A stretch of DNA of 64,000 nt from NCBI RefSeq assembly GCF_035818635.1, contig NZ_JAYLLH010000001.1, forward strand, positions 217,583-281,582, read 5' to 3'. The stretch comes from Mesobacterium_A hydrothermale. Its GTDB lineage: Bacteria > Pseudomonadota > Alphaproteobacteria > Rhodobacterales > Rhodobacteraceae. Each line of letters opens with the position of its first letter. The first letter of the stretch is position 1. The notes below the pieces were generated by a model that was not told the DNA's origin, did no database searches, and worked only from the letters and a program-made list of their open reading frames with translations. The position numbers and the translations under genes are program-made. Shown here piece by piece: positions 9,364 to 18,130 of this stretch.

Positions 9364-9422
9364 AGAGCGCGAGAGGCAGAGCCTCTCGCATGCGCGGCAC
9401 GTGTATTCCCCCGCCAACAGCA

Positions 9423-9448
9423 AAAGGGCCCCGCCGACGGGGCCCTTT
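9423..9448. terminator. bidirectional terminator between ytoQ and the giant Hint gene
   Basis: An 11-bp perfect stem (aaagggccccg / cggggcccttt) with a 4-base loop lies between convergent genes. A-tract and T-tract flanks let it work in both directions. It is 20 bases beyond the stop of the minus-strand gene. Confidence 0.8.
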
Positions 9449-9467
9449 GTGTCCGTGATCGCGGGTC

Positions 9468-12400
9468 TCAGCCGCGCAGGAACGCCTGCGCCTGGAAGGC
9501 CCGCAGCATCGGCCGGGCCGCCGGGTAGTCGCGGTCGAACCGGCCATCGCGCAGCGCGGGGAAGATTTCATAGACCTCGGCCCGCTGCGCGCTGTCCAGC
9601 CCCGAAAGCGACAGGTCGCCGGGCTGGAAGCTTTCTGTCCAGGCCCCGTTTGACACCACGACCTCGTGCTGGTCGAACAGGATGTGCAAATACGTCACCC
9701 CGTCTTCGGGGAAGACACGGCTGACCCCGTCCAGAACCAGCAGGTCCTTTGCGGCAACCAGAACTTCGCTTGCGCCGAACCACAACTCGGTGCGCGCGCC
9801 CGAGATCAGAACCCGGTGCTGCGGCGAGACCACAAGATCGGCCTGCGGCTGGCCGTCGCCCAGACACCCTGCGGGGATGCGGATCGGGGCCAGGTGCGGG
9901 CGCGCCCGCAGTTCTGCCGCGGTGAAGGACCGCCCGCCCTTCCAGCGCACCGGCTGAAAGCCGTTGTCACGGGTCAGAACCTGCGCGCTTTCGCGCAGCG
10001 CTTCCACCGGGACATCGCCCTGCAGCGTGCGAATGCGCGTACCGGCGGCGAAACAGGCTGTATAGGTGACGTGTTCGATGTTGCTGAAGGTCAGCACGGA
10101 GCCATCGAGCCATGTCGCGGTGCCGCCTTCGGTGCTGGTCATGACAATGGTTGCCGGACCGGTGATGTTCAGCGTGTCGCCAAGCACCTCTCCGGTTTCA
10201 CCGCCGTCGATGCTGAAGGCCGTGCCGTCGACGTCGCCGGGGCCGACGTTGAACACGTCGTCGCCGCCGTCGCCGGTGATCGTGTCGCCAGAGCCACCGG
10301 TGATCGTATCGTTGCCGTCCCCGCCCGAGACCACGTCGCCGCCAAGCGCACCGGACAGCAAATCGTCGCCCGCGCCACCGTCGATGGTGTCGCCGCCGGC
10401 GCCACCAAGAACGGTGTCGTTCCCGCCGCCGGTGTTGATCGCCGCACCGCCGGTGGCCGCGCCCACGTTCACCGTGTCGTCGCCGGCGTCGGTCAGGATG
10501 GTTTCGATCTCGCTGAAGCTGAGGGTATCGGTGCCATCGGTCAGCGTGCCCGCCTCGGTCCCGGTGAAGGTCACGCTGACGGTTCCGGTCAGGCCTGTGG
10601 CGTCGATGGTATCCTGATCGGCGCCGGTGGTAACGGTTTCGCCACCAACGATCACGTCGGTGCCCATGCCGTCTGTCAGGGTGAACAGGTCCTGGTCGGC
10701 CCCGCCGGTCAGGGTGTCGTTGCCGGCATCGGAATTCAGCGTGTCCTGGCCATCGCCGCCGTCCAGCGTGTCATTGCCCGCACCGCCGGAGATCACGTCA
10801 TCCCCTGCGCCACCTCGGACAAAGTCGTCGCCCGCTCCGGCCAGGATGGTGTCGTTCCCGGCCCCTGCGACGATCACGTCATTGTCGTTGCCGGCCAGGT
10901 TGTCGGCGGCATCCACGCGGTCGCCCTCGGGGTCACCGGTATAGGTGGCGTCGATCAGGTCTGCGCCGGTGGTGCCTTCGACGATGTCGTTCAACGGTGT
11001 GGCACCTGCCGGGATGCCCATCGCCTCCAGTTGCGTCGGGCTCGACACGTCAGACGGATCGACCCCCGCCAGCGTGATCGATTCCCCGCCCGGGAAGGTC
11101 AGGATCGCGTCGCCGGTGCCGTCGCCATTGGTGTCGGTCACGGTCACATCGTCGGTGGTCACCGGCGTGGTGCCGCCGTCCGAGGTCAGGCTGCTGACAT
11201 CCAGCAGGTCGTTGCCGGAATAGGTGCCGTCGCCGTTGTCGGTGGGGGCGAGGAAGCCCGACACCGTATCGTTGCCGTCGCCGTCCTCGAACAGGATCTG
11301 ATCCGCAACGCCGTCGCCCGCGCCGATGTCGATGACATCGTCGCCGGTGCCGCCGTCGACCAGGTCGGCGCCGTTGCCGCTGTTGATCGTGTCATTGCCG
11401 GTAGCGCCGGTCACGGTATCCGCGCCATCACCCAGAACCAGCGTTTCGATTTCTTCGAACGTCAGCGTGGCGGTGCCGTTCGACACGGTCCCCATTTCCA
11501 GCGCGGCATAGGCGACCGACATGTTGTCGCCAAGGGCAGACAGGTCAAGCGTATCGCCCAACACCTCGGCGGTTTCGCCGCCGATGATGCTGTCGGCATC
11601 CAGTGTCCCGGTGGCAACGATCAGGTCGTCGCCGCCTTCGCCAAGAATCGTGTCCGCCGCGGCGCCTGCGTTGATCGTATCGTCGCCTGCCCCCGCCTCG
11701 ACCAGGTCGGCATTGTCGCCGGTGGCGTTGTCATTGGCATCGACCATGTCGCCTTCCGGGTCGCCGGCGTAGGCACCGTCGATCAGGTCGCCGCCCGTTG
11801 TGCCCGACACGATGTAGTCGGGGCCAACTGCCGGAATGCCCATGGCTTGCAACTGTGTCGGAGTCGACACATCCGCCGGATCGACCCCAACCAGAGTCAG
11901 GGATTCGCCGCCAGGGAAAGTCAGGATCGCATCGCCGCTGCCGTCGCCCACGGTATCGGTCACAGTCACGTCCGCGACGTTGACCGGTGTGGTGCCGCCG
12001 TCCGACGTCAGGTTGGTGACCTCCAGCAGGTCGACACCGGTAAAGGTGCCGTCGCCGTTGTCGATCGGGACTTCGAAGCCGGTGATGGTGTCATTGCCAT
12101 CGCCATCGGTCAGGATCAGCAGATCCTGGTCGCCGTCGCCGACGCCGATATTGAACACGTCGTCGCCCGCGCCGCCATCGATCACGTCTGCGCCCGCGCC
12201 GGTGCTGACGGTGTCGTTGCCGGCCGAGCCGGTGATGTTGTCATCGCCGCCGCCAAGGGTGAAGTTCTCGATCTCGCTGAACAGGGTCGCGGTGGCGCCG
12301 TCGACCAGGACGCCGCTTTCCGTCGTAGACAGGTTCAGCGTCAACAGCGTGTTCAGCGCCGAGGCATCCAGGGTGTCCCCGGTGGTTTCGCCGGTTTCGC

Positions 12401-15400
12401 CGCCGATGATGCTGTCATCGCCGTGTCCGCCGGTCAGAACAAACGTGTCGTCGCCCGCGCCGCCGTCAATCGTGTCCGCGCCTGCGCCGGCGTTGATGGT
12501 GTCGTTGCCCGCGCCCGCCAGGACGGAATCCTGGTTCAGTCCCATCAGGTTGTCGTTGGCGTCGATCAGGTCGCCTTCGGGGTCGCCCAGATAGGCGGTG
12601 TCGATCAGGTCGTCGCCACTGGTGCCTTCGACGATGTAGTTCAGCGGAACCGCACCGGACGGAATGCCGATGGATTCCAGCGCCGCCGGGGTCGACAGCT
12701 GGGCCGGGGTCACGCCGGTCAGGACGATGGTTTCGCCCCCCGGGAAGGTCAGCAGCGCGTTGCCGCTGCCATCGTCTGTCACCGTCACGTCGCCGCTGTT
12801 CACCGGGGTGGTGCCGCCGTCCGAGGTCAGGCCGCTGACATCCAGCTGATCGTTGGTGGTGCCATCGCCGCTGTCGGTCATGTCGAAGCCCTGCACCGTA
12901 TCGGCGCCAGAGCCATCGGCCAGCACGATCGTATCGCGGCCCGCGCCCAGAACGATATTCTCGATCTCGGCAAAGCTGGTGGTGCCGGTGCCGTCGCTGA
13001 CAGTGCCGGCTTCGGGATCGCTGGCCGTCAGGTTGACAGTCAGATCGGTGGTCACGGCCGACATGTTCAGCGTGTCACCCAGGGTTTCGGCGTCTTCGCC
13101 GCCGGTGATGCTGTCGCTGCCAAATCCGTCGTTCAGAACAAAAAGGTCGTCGCCCGCGTCGCCCATCTGGGTGTCGTCGCCGGCGTCGCCCGTCAAGGTG
13201 TCGTTGCCCGCGCCGCCCAGCATGACGTCATTGCCCGCGCCGCCCGACAGGCTGTCGTTGGCGGCATCATCGGCAGCCATGATAAGGTCGTAGTCGGTGG
13301 TGCGGGTGCCCGCGCCTTGTTCGCCGATCAGGTTTGTATGCGCATAGCCGACAAGATAATCGTCGCCAGCGCCGCCCAGCAGCGTGTCGGCCCCGTCGTC
13401 GCCTTCGACATAGTCGGCGCCATCGCCCGCGTCGGCACTGTCGTCGCCAGCGCCTGCCTTGACGATGTCGTCGCCACCCCCGGCCTGGATCACGTCGTCA
13501 TCGTCACCGGTGGCGTTGTCGGCGTTGTCGATGCGGTCGCCCTCGGGGTCGCCGGCATAGCCGGCATCGATCTCGTCGTTCCCGGCGGTGCCTTCGACGA
13601 TGTAGTCGGGCGTAAAGCTGGGAATGCCCATCGCCTGCAACTGTGCTGGGCTGGACACGGCGCTGACCGACACGCCGGTCAGCGTCAGGCTTTCGCCCTG
13701 CGGGAAGGTCAGGATCGCGTCGCCGGTGCCGTCTCCGTTGGTGTCGGTCACGGTCACGTCGCTGACATAGACCGGGGTGCTGCCGTCCGAGGTCAGCGCG
13801 GTGACGTCCAGCAGGTCGTTGCCGGTAAAGGTGCCGTCGCCATTATCGGTTGGGACGCTGAAGCCATCGACGGTGTCGGCCCCGGACCCGTCCGCCAAAA
13901 CCAGCGTGTCAACGCCGGAAGATAGCAGGATGTGTTCGATTTCCTCGAAGGTCGCGGTGCTGGTGCCGTCGGTAAAGCTGCCCGCCTCGCCGTTGATATC
14001 GGTCAGGTCGATGGTCAGGGCGGTGGTCACCGCGGTCAGGTCCAGCGTGTCGCCCACCGTCTGGTCGACGTCTTCGGCGCTGATCGTGTCATTGCCGAAG
14101 TTGTTTTCGACCATGATCGTGTCGTCACCCCAGCCGCCCCAGACATAGTCGTTGCCTTCGCCGCCATAGAGCACGTCGTTGTTGTACGAGCCGCGGACAA
14201 AGTCGTCACCCGCGCCGCCATACAGCGTGTCGTTGCCAAGGTCGCCGTTGACCCAGTCGTCGCCGTCGCCGCCGTACCAAAGGTCGTTGCCGTCGCCGGA
14301 TTCCAGGCTGTCGTTGCCTGCACCGCCGTAGACCGTGTCGTCGCCTTCGTCGCCGTAAAGCGAATCGTTGCCGTCGCCGCCGTCCAGCCGGTCGCCCTCG
14401 GTGCCGCCGCGCAGGGTGTCGTCGCCACCGCCGCCCGCAATGGTGTCGGACCCGCCCGCGCCCAGCAGGCTGTCGCCCGCGCTGCCGCCGGTCAGGTCGT
14501 CGTTGCCGTCGCCTGCGTCCACGTCCAGGCCGGCACCATCGTTGGTGCCGTCCAGCGTGTCATTGCCCGCGGTCAGGGTCAGTTGTTCGATTTCGCTGAA
14601 CGTGGCGGTGTCGGTGCCGTCAGTCAGGGTCCCGGCCTCATCGCCGGAATAGACCACGTTGACCGCGGTTGCACCGTTTTCCACACTCAGATGGTCGGCG
14701 TCGGTGCCGGTTTCGCCACCGATGATGGTGTCAGACCCGCCCATATCCCCGGCATAGGTGACAAGGTCGGAATCCGCGCCGGTGGAAATCACGTCATCGC
14801 CATTGTCGGCGATGATGGTGTCATCGCCCGCGCCGGCGGTGATGGTCATCTGGCCGCCTGCGCCACCCAGGCTGAACTGGTCGCCCAGATCGGTCAGCAG
14901 GATTTCCTCGATTTCCGAGAAATAGACTGCGTCCGCCCCGGTGCTGACAACGCCCGACGCATCGGCGGTCCGCGCGCCGTTGACCGCCGTGGTGACGGCG
15001 CTGAAATCCAGGATGTCGTGGTCTGTGCCGGTGGTGGCGGTTTCGCCGCCAGTGACGTCATCGGTGCCAAAGCCATCGGCGAAGAAGATCGTGTCGCCAT
15101 CGGCGGCGCCGTTGATGCTGTCGTTGCCCAGATCGCCATAGATGCTGTCGGCACCGTCGCCGGACAGCACGGTGTCGTCGCCGTCGCCGGCATAGACCGT
15201 GTCATCGCCGTTGCCCGACACCACGCTGTCGTTGCCGGTGCCTGCGGTCACAAGGTCATCGTCGTTGCCGGTGGCGTTGTCGCCGGCATCGATCATGTCG
15301 CCTTCGGGGTCGCCGGCATAGGTGGCGTCGATCACGTCATCGCCCGCGGTGCCTTCTACGATGTAGTCCAGCCCGTTGTTGGGGATGCCCATTGCCTGCA

Positions 15401-16262
15401 ACTGTGCCGGGCTGCTGACCTGCGCGGCGCTGACGTTTTCCAGGATGATCGATTCGCCACCGGGGAAGGTCAGGATGGCATTGCCGGTGCCGTCGCCTAT
15501 GGTGTCGGTGACAACCACATCCGCCACGGTCACGGGCACGCCGCCGTTGGTCAATCCGCTGACATCCAGCTGGTCCTGCGAAGTATAGGTGCCGTCCCCG
15601 TTGTCGGTGGGGGCCTTGAAGGCGACCACCGTATCCGTGCCGCTGCCATCCGCCAGAACTACGGTGTCGATGCCACTGGACAGGAAGATATGCTCGACGC
15701 CGCTGAAGGTGACCGTGCCATCGACACCGGCCACCGTGCCCGTGCCCGCCGTGCCAGAAGTCAGGTCCACCGTCACGTTGGTGATGACACCCGACATGTC
15801 GATCACGTCGCCGTTCGATTCGCCCGTGTCGCCGCCGATGATCGTGTCGTCGCCATAGCCGTCTTCGACGACGAAAACGTCATCGCCGTCGCCGCCCGAC
15901 ATCTGGTCTGCGCCCAAACCACCGTGGAACACGTCGGCGCCCGCGTTGCCGCTGATCACGTCGTCGGCGTCGCTGCCGGTCAGCGTGTCGTCGCCGCCGG
16001 TGCCCGACAAGGTGGTGAAGAAATCAAACAGCGTCGCGCCGCCCAACGTGGTATCCGTTGCCCCGACATAGCCGGATTCGCCAACCGCATAGGTCGTCGT
16101 TCCATCGCTCAGGGTCAGCAGTCCCGGCGTGGTGTCGAAGTCAATGGTATAGCCCGCACCAAGAGCGCTGAAATCAAGCGTGTGGCCTGCCGCCGCTTCG
16201 GAAATCCCCGACCAGAACGTCGGATCGTTCCAGTTTGCTGTGGTAACGGTATACAAGGCCAT
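9468..16262 (-). CDS. giant calcium-binding repeat protein with C-terminal Hint domain
   Basis: A 2264-residue, strongly acidic, Gly/Asp-rich protein. Residues 1-90 are a unique head (starting MALYTVTTANWNDPTFW). The body is built from hemolysin-type calcium-binding nonapeptides (GGxGxDxhx, for example YGGAGNDSL), most densely around residues 540-740, alternating with longer modules. A Hint (intein/hedgehog-like) domain begins at Cys2070 in the context CFAAGTRIRT, with SPQHRVLI as its conserved histidine motif. There is no N-terminal signal peptide, so type I (ABC) secretion is likely by family precedent; no transporter is in the window. The start has a good ribosome binding site (ggagagtg). 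The substrate and role are unknown; surface adhesion or matrix is an inference. Confidence 0.88.
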   Translation of the reverse strand: MALYTVTTANWNDPTFWSGISEAAAGHTLDFSALGAGYTIDFDTTPGLLTLSDGTTTYAVGESGYVGATDTTLGGATLFDFFTTLSGTGGDDTLTGSDADDVISGNAGADVFHGGLGADQMSGGDGDDVFVVEDGYGDDTIIGGDTGESNGDVIDMSGVITNVTVDLTSGTAGTGTVAGVDGTVTFSGVEHIFLSSGIDTVVLADGSGTDTVVAFKAPTDNGDGTYTSQDQLDVSGLTNGGVPVTVADVVVTDTIGDGTGNAILTFPGGESIILENVSAAQVSSPAQLQAMGIPNNGLDYIVEGTAGDDVIDATYAGDPEGDMIDAGDNATGNDDDLVTAGTGNDSVVSGNGDDTVYAGDGDDTVLSGDGADSIYGDLGNDSINGAADGDTIFFADGFGTDDVTGGETATTGTDHDILDFSAVTTAVNGARTADASGVVSTGADAVYFSEIEEILLTDLGDQFSLGGAGGQMTITAGAGDDTIIADNGDDVISTGADSDLVTYAGDMGGSDTIIGGETGTDADHLSVENGATAVNVVYSGDEAGTLTDGTDTATFSEIEQLTLTAGNDTLDGTNDGAGLDVDAGDGNDDLTGGSAGDSLLGAGGSDTIAGGGGDDTLRGGTEGDRLDGGDGNDSLYGDEGDDTVYGGAGNDSLESGDGNDLWYGGDGDDWVNGDLGNDTLYGGAGDDFVRGSYNNDVLYGGEGNDYVWGGWGDDTIMVENNFGNDTISAEDVDQTVGDTLDLTAVTTALTIDLTDINGEAGSFTDGTSTATFEEIEHILLSSGVDTLVLADGSGADTVDGFSVPTDNGDGTFTGNDLLDVTALTSDGSTPVYVSDVTVTDTNGDGTGDAILTFPQGESLTLTGVSVSAVSSPAQLQAMGIPSFTPDYIVEGTAGNDEIDAGYAGDPEGDRIDNADNATGDDDDVIQAGGGDDIVKAGAGDDSADAGDGADYVEGDDGADTLLGGAGDDYLVGYAHTNLIGEQGAGTRTTDYDLIMAADDAANDSLSGGAGNDVMLGGAGNDTLTGDAGDDTQMGDAGDDLFVLNDGFGSDSITGGEDAETLGDTLNMSAVTTDLTVNLTASDPEAGTVSDGTGTTSFAEIENIVLGAGRDTIVLADGSGADTVQGFDMTDSGDGTTNDQLDVSGLTSDGGTTPVNSGDVTVTDDGSGNALLTFPGGETIVLTGVTPAQLSTPAALESIGIPSGAVPLNYIVEGTSGDDLIDTAYLGDPEGDLIDANDNLMGLNQDSVLAGAGNDTINAGAGADTIDGGAGDDTFVLTGGHGDDSIIGGETGETTGDTLDASALNTLLTLNLSTTESGVLVDGATATLFSEIENFTLGGGDDNITGSAGNDTVSTGAGADVIDGGAGDDVFNIGVGDGDQDLLILTDGDGNDTITGFEVPIDNGDGTFTGVDLLEVTNLTSDGGTTPVNVADVTVTDTVGDGSGDAILTFPGGESLTLVGVDPADVSTPTQLQAMGIPAVGPDYIVSGTTGGDLIDGAYAGDPEGDMVDANDNATGDNADLVEAGAGDDTINAGAAADTILGEGGDDLIVATGTLDADSIIGGETAEVLGDTLDLSALGDNMSVAYAALEMGTVSNGTATLTFEEIETLVLGDGADTVTGATGNDTINSGNGADLVDGGTGDDVIDIGAGDGVADQILFEDGDGNDTVSGFLAPTDNGDGTYSGNDLLDVSSLTSDGGTTPVTTDDVTVTDTNGDGTGDAILTFPGGESITLAGVDPSDVSSPTQLEAMGIPAGATPLNDIVEGTTGADLIDATYTGDPEGDRVDAADNLAGNDNDVIVAGAGNDTILAGAGDDFVRGGAGDDVISGGAGNDTLDGGDGQDTLNSDAGNDTLTGGADQDLFTLTDGMGTDVIVGGETVTTGADQDTIDATGLTGTVSVTFTGTEAGTLTDGTDTLSFSEIETILTDAGDDTVNVGAATGGAAINTGGGNDTVLGGAGGDTIDGGAGDDLLSGALGGDVVSGGDGNDTITGGSGDTITGDGGDDVFNVGPGDVDGTAFSIDGGETGEVLGDTLNITGPATIVMTSTEGGTATWLDGSVLTFSNIEHVTYTACFAAGTRIRTLQGDVPVEALRESAQVLTRDNGFQPVRWKGGRSFTAAELRARPHLAPIRIPAGCLGDGQPQADLVVSPQHRVLISGARTELWFGASEVLVAAKDLLVLDGVSRVFPEDGVTYLHILFDQHEVVVSNGAWTESFQPGDLSLSGLDSAQRAEVYEIFPALRDGRFDRDYPAARPMLRAFQAQAFLRG
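10900..15620 (-). repeat. five long internal modules within the giant Hint protein gene
   Basis: Five copies of a long module recur. Each begins with a DNGDGTY-like turn, continues through LDVSxLTSDGG, VTVTDTxGDGTGDAILTFPGGES and SPxQLxAMGIP, and ends with DYIVEGTxGxDLID and YxGDPEGDxxD. The turn lies at about 15592, 13844, 12868, 12048 and 11229. The last three copies are spaced by about 820 bases (273 codons), and the first two are separated by the densest calcium-binding block. The pattern indicates tandem duplication followed by divergence. Confidence 0.8.
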
Positions 16263-16486
16263 GACGCGACACTCTCCACTCGGACGGGCCTGCGCGTCTT
16301 AAAACGCCCCGACCCGAATCTTTGATTGATCAGCACGGCACAAAACGCACCGGCTCGGGGGGGTTGTCGCTTTCAACAGGGGCCGATTGAGGGCGGGTTT
16401 CGGATCAATTTGGGGCAAATCGCCCAACCAAGGCCTTTTTCGAAACACTTGGGCGCGGGCGTGCCAAAACCGTCAAGAGGCGGCGA

Positions 16487-16518
16487 AACAAAAACACCCG
16501 CGTCAGGAACGCGGGTGT
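16487..16518 (-). terminator. terminator after the hsp20-DUF1150 pair
   Basis: On the minus strand a 10-bp stem (acacccgcgt / acgcgggtgt) with a short loop is followed by ttttt. It starts about 30 bases after the DUF1150 stop. The rest of 16263-16549 is the upstream region of the giant Hint gene and has no gene. Confidence 0.85.
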
Positions 16519-16549
16519 CTGCGCGGGTGTCGTTTGGCCGGTGTGTGTG

Positions 16550-16777
16550 TCAGTGCACGGTGACCGGTGCCAGATCGTTCTGCCGGGCCAGCACAAAGGC
16601 CATCTTGCGGTCGCGCACCAGCGCCAGCCGTTCGCCATTGGCATTGTGCACGGCATACAGCTCTTGCTTGCCGCCCAGTTGGGTGCGGATTTCATCGGGC
16701 AGGTCGGCGGCTTTTACCGGCCGGACGTAAACGATCCGATCCTGTTCATGGGCCGCAAAAGGTACTTTGGAATTCAT
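16550..16777 (-). CDS. DUF1150 family protein
   Basis: A 75-residue protein of the DUF1150 family, known mainly from Rhodobacteraceae and relatives. It contains YVRPVKAADLP and ELYAVHNANGERLALVRDRK, typical of the family. Function is unknown. It starts 4 bases after the hsp20 stop, so translation is probably coupled and it shares the heat-shock promoter. The constant pairing with Hsp20 suggests a role in the stress response, which is inference. Confidence 0.88.
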   Translation of the reverse strand: MNSKVPFAAHEQDRIVYVRPVKAADLPDEIRTQLGGKQELYAVHNANGERLALVRDRKMAFVLARQNDLAPVTVH

Positions 16778-16781
16778 CGCA

Positions 16782-17195
16782 TTACCCCTTTCTGATCTGG
16801 ATGGTCTGCACCACGGTTTCCGGGCGCATCAGTGTCAGGTCGATGTGCAGCAGGCCGTTTTCCATGATGGCCTCGCCCACTTCGACCCCGTCAGCCAGCA
16901 CGAAACTGCGCTGGAACTGGCGCGCAGCAATGCCCCGATGCAGGAAGACACGGTCAGCGCCGTCGTCGCGCTGGCGGCCGCGGATCACCAGTTGCCGGTC
17001 CTCGATGGTGATCGACAGGTCGGCCTCTGAAAACCCGGCCACGGCCAGCGTGATTCGGTAAGAGTCGGCGGAGGTTTGTTCGATATTGTAAGGCGGGTAG
17101 CCTTCGTTGCCGGATTTCGCGGTGCGTTCCAGCAGGCGTTCCAACTGCTCGAAGCCGAGCATGTGGGGATAAGCCCCAAGACTGAGTTTGCTCAT
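16782..17195 (-). CDS. small heat shock protein, Hsp20 family
   Basis: A 137-residue alpha-crystallin-type chaperone that holds unfolding proteins in the cytoplasm. The crystallin domain runs from about residue 35 to the end, with YRITLAVAGFSEADLSI, the beta-strand LVIRGRQ, and ENGLLHIDL near the C terminus. The start MSKLSLGAY at 17195 is chosen because an aagga site lies 7 bases upstream; the in-frame ATGs at 17201 and 17210 have no suitable spacing. A sigma-32-like promoter precedes it. Confidence 0.93.
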   Translation of the reverse strand: MSKLSLGAYPHMLGFEQLERLLERTAKSGNEGYPPYNIEQTSADSYRITLAVAGFSEADLSITIEDRQLVIRGRQRDDGADRVFLHRGIAARQFQRSFVLADGVEVGEAIMENGLLHIDLTLMRPETVVQTIQIRKG

Positions 17196-17255
17196 GGACA
17201 TGTCCTTCATCAAGCGACCGTCAGCGCGGGCCCCTTTCGGCGACCCGGCCACACG

Positions 17256-17285
17256 AATATGGGAAGACTGTCTGCGGCGTGCAAG
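17256..17285 (-). promoter_or_regulatory. candidate heat-shock (RpoH) promoter for hsp20
   Basis: On the minus strand CTTGCA (17285-17280) and CCCATATT (17263-17256) are separated by 16 bases. This resembles the RpoH pattern CTTGAA then CCCCATnT. It would leave an untranslated leader of roughly 50 bases before the hsp20 ATG, long enough for an RNA thermometer, although I could not confirm one. Confidence 0.4.
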
Positions 17286-17345
17286 GGCTTTGCGGAAGGC
17301 ACTGAAATTGCTATCTTAGAGTTTGTCACACAGGGAAAGACCGCC

Positions 17346-17570
17346 ATGAATGCGCCAACGGACATTTCTATGAAAACCGACGAAGTGTTGCGCGTGGAAC
17401 TGGAAGTTTTCCGCCGCGAACACCGCGAGCTGGACGAGGCGATCCGCGTGATGCAGGAACGCGGCACTGCCGATCAACTTATGCTGCAACGGCTGAAGAA
17501 GAAAAAGCTGCGGCTCAAGGACAAGATTGCCCTGATCGAGGACCGCCTGCTGCCGGATATCATTGCGTAA
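17346..17570 (+). CDS. YdcH family (DUF465) small coiled-coil protein
   Basis: A 74-residue charged helical protein. The C-terminal part (MLQRLKKKKLRLKDKIALIE) is the DUF465/YdcH signature, a short helical hairpin. Function is unknown. A second family member is at 34424-34591. An alternative start is the in-frame ATG at 17370 (MKTDEVL). The gene is divergent from hsp20 and 45 bases upstream of purE. Confidence 0.85.
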   Translation: MNAPTDISMKTDEVLRVELEVFRREHRELDEAIRVMQERGTADQLMLQRLKKKKLRLKDKIALIEDRLLPDIIA

Positions 17571-17615
17571 GGCAGGCAGTCGCTTATAACGGCGCCCCAT
17601 GTGAAGGGGAATGCC

Positions 17616-18113
17616 ATGATCGAACCGCAGACCGTCAAAGTGGGCATCATCATGGGCAGCCAGTCGGACTGGCCCACGATGAAGGAAGCCGCCGACATCC
17701 TTGATGCGCTGGGCATCGCCTATGAGGCCAGGATCGTGTCGGCCCATCGCACGCCCGACCGGCTGTGGGACTATGGCAAGACCGCCGTGGACCGGGGGCT
17801 GCAGGTGATCATTGCCGGGGCTGGTGGCGCAGCGCACCTGCCGGGGATGATGGCGTCCAAGACCCGCGTGCCGGTTGTGGGCGTCCCGGTGCAGACGCGG
17901 GCGCTCTCGGGCGTCGACAGCCTGTATTCCATCGTCCAGATGCCGCGCGGGTTCCCGGTGGCGACCATGGCAATCGGGGCTGCCGGTGCCGCCAATGCCG
18001 GGCTGATGGCGGCAGGAATCCTTGCGTTGAACGATCCCGCGCTGGCACAGCGGCTGGACCATTGGCGCGCCGATCTGTCCGCCTCGATTCCCGATTCCCC
18101 GCAGCACGACTGA
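17616..18113 (+). CDS. purE: 5-(carboxyamino)imidazole ribonucleotide mutase
   Basis: A 165-residue class I PurE, which rearranges N5-CAIR to CAIR in purine synthesis. The hallmark VGIIMGSQSDWPTM lies at the N terminus, followed by SAHRTPDRL and IAGAGGAAHLPGM. ATG 17616 is preferred over the in-frame GTG at 17601 because aagggga lies just upstream of it. It pairs with purK 17 bases downstream; the two enzymes act in sequence. Confidence 0.97.
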   Translation: MIEPQTVKVGIIMGSQSDWPTMKEAADILDALGIAYEARIVSAHRTPDRLWDYGKTAVDRGLQVIIAGAGGAAHLPGMMASKTRVPVVGVPVQTRALSGVDSLYSIVQMPRGFPVATMAIGAAGAANAGLMAAGILALNDPALAQRLDHWRADLSASIPDSPQHD

Positions 18114-18130
18114 GCGCCGGAGACACCAAG

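Noticed and set aside
9666..16325. Very long open frames on the + strand opposite the giant Hint gene (about 1419 and 797 codons)
   Set aside because: They mirror the repeated Asp/Gly/Thr codons of the real minus-strand gene, have no recognisable domain and no ribosome site. They are codon-bias shadows.
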